Part shown: positions 62,761 to 64,000 of the stretch, piece by piece
Numbering within the stretch: the first letter of the stretch is position 1
Layout: each line of letters begins with the position of its first letter
Source: Clostridium chauvoei
GTDB lineage: Bacteria; Bacillota; Clostridia; Clostridiales; Clostridiaceae
Direction of reading: 5' to 3'
Assembly: GCF_002327185.1 (NCBI RefSeq)
Contig: NZ_CP018624.1
Span: 2,738,660 to 2,802,659 of the forward strand
DNA: 64,000 nucleotides
Notes under the pieces: generated by a model
Told to the model about the DNA's origin: nothing
Seen by the model: the letters and a program-made list of their open reading frames with translations, nothing else
Database searches by the model: none
Position numbers and translations under genes: made by a program

Positions 62761-63894
62761 TTATTCTTCAAAGCTTTCTACGATAGTCGCAATATCATTA
62801 ATATAGTACTCATATTTTTTTCCTACCTTACTTATCTTAAAGAATCCTAATGTTACCAAGTGTGTTAAGTCTGTTCTTGCTGTTTCATAAGATATATTGT
62901 TTTTACTCTTATATACATCTATTGTAACTACATTATTACTAGCTATTGTATTATTTATAAAGGTTATCTGTCTATCTTCTAAAGCGATATTCTTTCTTTC
63001 TAACAACTCTTTTATTATTTTCTTACCATACTTGCAATTAATTTCTCTATTTAGTCCATTAATTGATGTCTTAATAGACTTTACATAATATTTTATAAAA
63101 TATGTTATGTCTCCATCACTTACTTTACTATCCTCTATTGCATTTAGATATTTCTTTTCTTCATCTAAAACTGTCTTTAATAATGAAAAATACCTCACAA
63201 GGTTATAGCTCTTATTTATCAGATGTAAAAATGCTAGAATATTAGCCATTAAGTTATTGTATTTATTAAAAGGCTTGAAAGTAATTATATAGTAATAGAT
63301 TATTGATGCTTTAACTATATCATTATATTTGCTATTGGCATTTATAAAATCACTTAACTCTTCTAATAACTCTTTATTACTACTAGGTTCCTCTAAAAAT
63401 ATGTCTACATATACTTTGTTAATGTATGTATCATCTACTTTTACCTTTTCTTTTCCTACTTTTTCTAAAAAATCATATAAATTCAATAAAACTCTATCTT
63501 CATAGCATAGTTTTTCTCTATCTACATCTTTAATATTTTTAATCACTAATTGGTTATCAAATTTAATATCATTAAATCTTAAATTTGAAACTACTTCTTT
63601 TAAAAGTCCATCTTCTATAATTCTATTTTTACTTCTTTTAGATAAATATCCTAAAACATCACTTTTGTTGATACTCTCTATAAAATCCAAATCATTTTGT
63701 ATGTCATCAGTAACACAAAACCACAATCCTCCATTTTCTGCATATTTAAAGGATAATTTAACAGATTTATCTTTTCTTTCCTGTGATATTAATTCCCATA
63801 TTTCTTCCAATTCTTCTCTGTTATATACTCTTCTTTGTAATTGCTTTTTACTAAAATATAATTTATTAAACTCTTGTATTATTTGCTTGTCCAC
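62761..63894 (-). CDS. Fic-fold protein with destroyed active site and C-terminal winged helix
   Basis: A 377-residue protein. Residues about 135-300 have the Fic fold spacing (LLEELSDFINANSKYNDIVKASIIYYYIITF before the catalytic loop), but the loop that should read HPFx[DE]GN[GK]R is KPFNKYNNLM at 207-216: His, Asp/Glu, the first Gly and Arg are all lost. AMP transfer should therefore be impossible. A C-terminal winged helix (about 320-370: YKSKNNISYETARTDLTHLVTLGFF) suggests DNA binding, as in Fic-HTH proteins. Probable start at 63894. It may act as a regulator. No toxin partner is nearby. Confidence 0.75.
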   Translation of the reverse strand: MDKQIIQEFNKLYFSKKQLQRRVYNREELEEIWELISQERKDKSVKLSFKYAENGGLWFCVTDDIQNDLDFIESINKSDVLGYLSKRSKNRIIEDGLLKEVVSNLRFNDIKFDNQLVIKNIKDVDREKLCYEDRVLLNLYDFLEKVGKEKVKVDDTYINKVYVDIFLEEPSSNKELLEELSDFINANSKYNDIVKASIIYYYIITFKPFNKYNNLMANILAFLHLINKSYNLVRYFSLLKTVLDEEKKYLNAIEDSKVSDGDITYFIKYYVKSIKTSINGLNREINCKYGKKIIKELLERKNIALEDRQITFINNTIASNNVVTIDVYKSKNNISYETARTDLTHLVTLGFFKISKVGKKYEYYINDIATIVESFEE

Positions 63895-64000
63895 GTCTTA
63901 TTATCTCCCAATCTAAATCCTAATTATACTACTATTGTACTACTATTTTATTACTAATTAAATACTAAACTATATATTTTTTAATTACTAATTTATTACT
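63895..64000. other. Window edge, upstream of the Fic-like gene
   Basis: 106 bases of AT-rich DNA with repeated TACTA/TTACTA motifs (for example TACTACTATTGTACTACTATT around 63926-63946). No further gene is visible before the window ends. Confidence 0.4.

Overview
This AT-rich window comes from a low-GC, spore-forming Firmicute, most likely Clostridium sensu stricto and C. perfringens-like. The evidence is codon use, the rRNA and tRNA sequences, bofA, a large Alu-type SRP RNA, and the gene order tadA - tRNA-Ser/SRP RNA - dnaX - ybaB - recR - DUF2508 - bofA, which in Bacillus and clostridia lies close to the replication origin. Species is not resolved from the window alone.

Layout. 1-24.5 kb: three co-directional (minus strand) rRNA operons. 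The first is partial: only its 16S and spacer are inside. The second has a tRNA-Lys(CUU) behind its 5S. The third is 16S-23S-5S. Between the first and second lie a patatin-type lipase, a PPDK/PEP-synthase regulatory protein, a split LspA-like gene, a zinc-motif-free ribosomal protein S4, an orphan 5S-tRNA-Lys(UUU) unit with its own promoter, and L-lactate dehydrogenase. Between the second and third lies a glycogen cluster (glgA-glgP, then glgC-glgD behind a terminator).

25-33.4 kb: a PTS EIIA-Glc-type gene behind a BglG/GlcT-type RNA antiterminator site, a GNAT acetyltransferase, a lysine permease behind a lysine riboswitch, a DUF4230 protein, and a biotin salvage operon (bioY-bioB-bioD-bioA) under a BirA-type operator; bioY carries a one-base frameshift.

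33.5-42 kb: a galacto-N-biose/lacto-N-biose utilisation operon (two ABC permeases, GH112 phosphorylase, a 51-residue membrane protein, lipoprotein binding protein) and a divergent AraC regulator. A complete IS6-like element (39165-40919) with 15-bp inverted ends and an 8-bp target duplication sits between the operon's likely promoter and its first ribosome binding site.

42-64 kb: tcdA, a frameshifted CPBP protease gene, mtnN, a DUF1015-serA-aminotransferase cluster, mscL, a cysteine-rich small protein, bofA, an ABC exporter pair, recR-ybaB-dnaX, a divergent thyA-folA pair, SRP RNA and tRNA-Ser, lgt, tadA, a CBS-domain membrane protein, tRNA-Arg, plsC, a MATE transporter and a Fic-fold protein whose catalytic motif is destroyed.

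No CRISPR array, prophage, toxin-antitoxin or recognisable defence system is present. The most unusual signals are the IS insertion, the S4 copy with a Fur/Zur-type box, the orphan 5S-tRNA unit, a promoter-terminator pair that should make a ~70-nt RNA upstream of the third rRNA operon, the degenerate Fic protein, and three single-base frameshifts that may be real or assembly errors.
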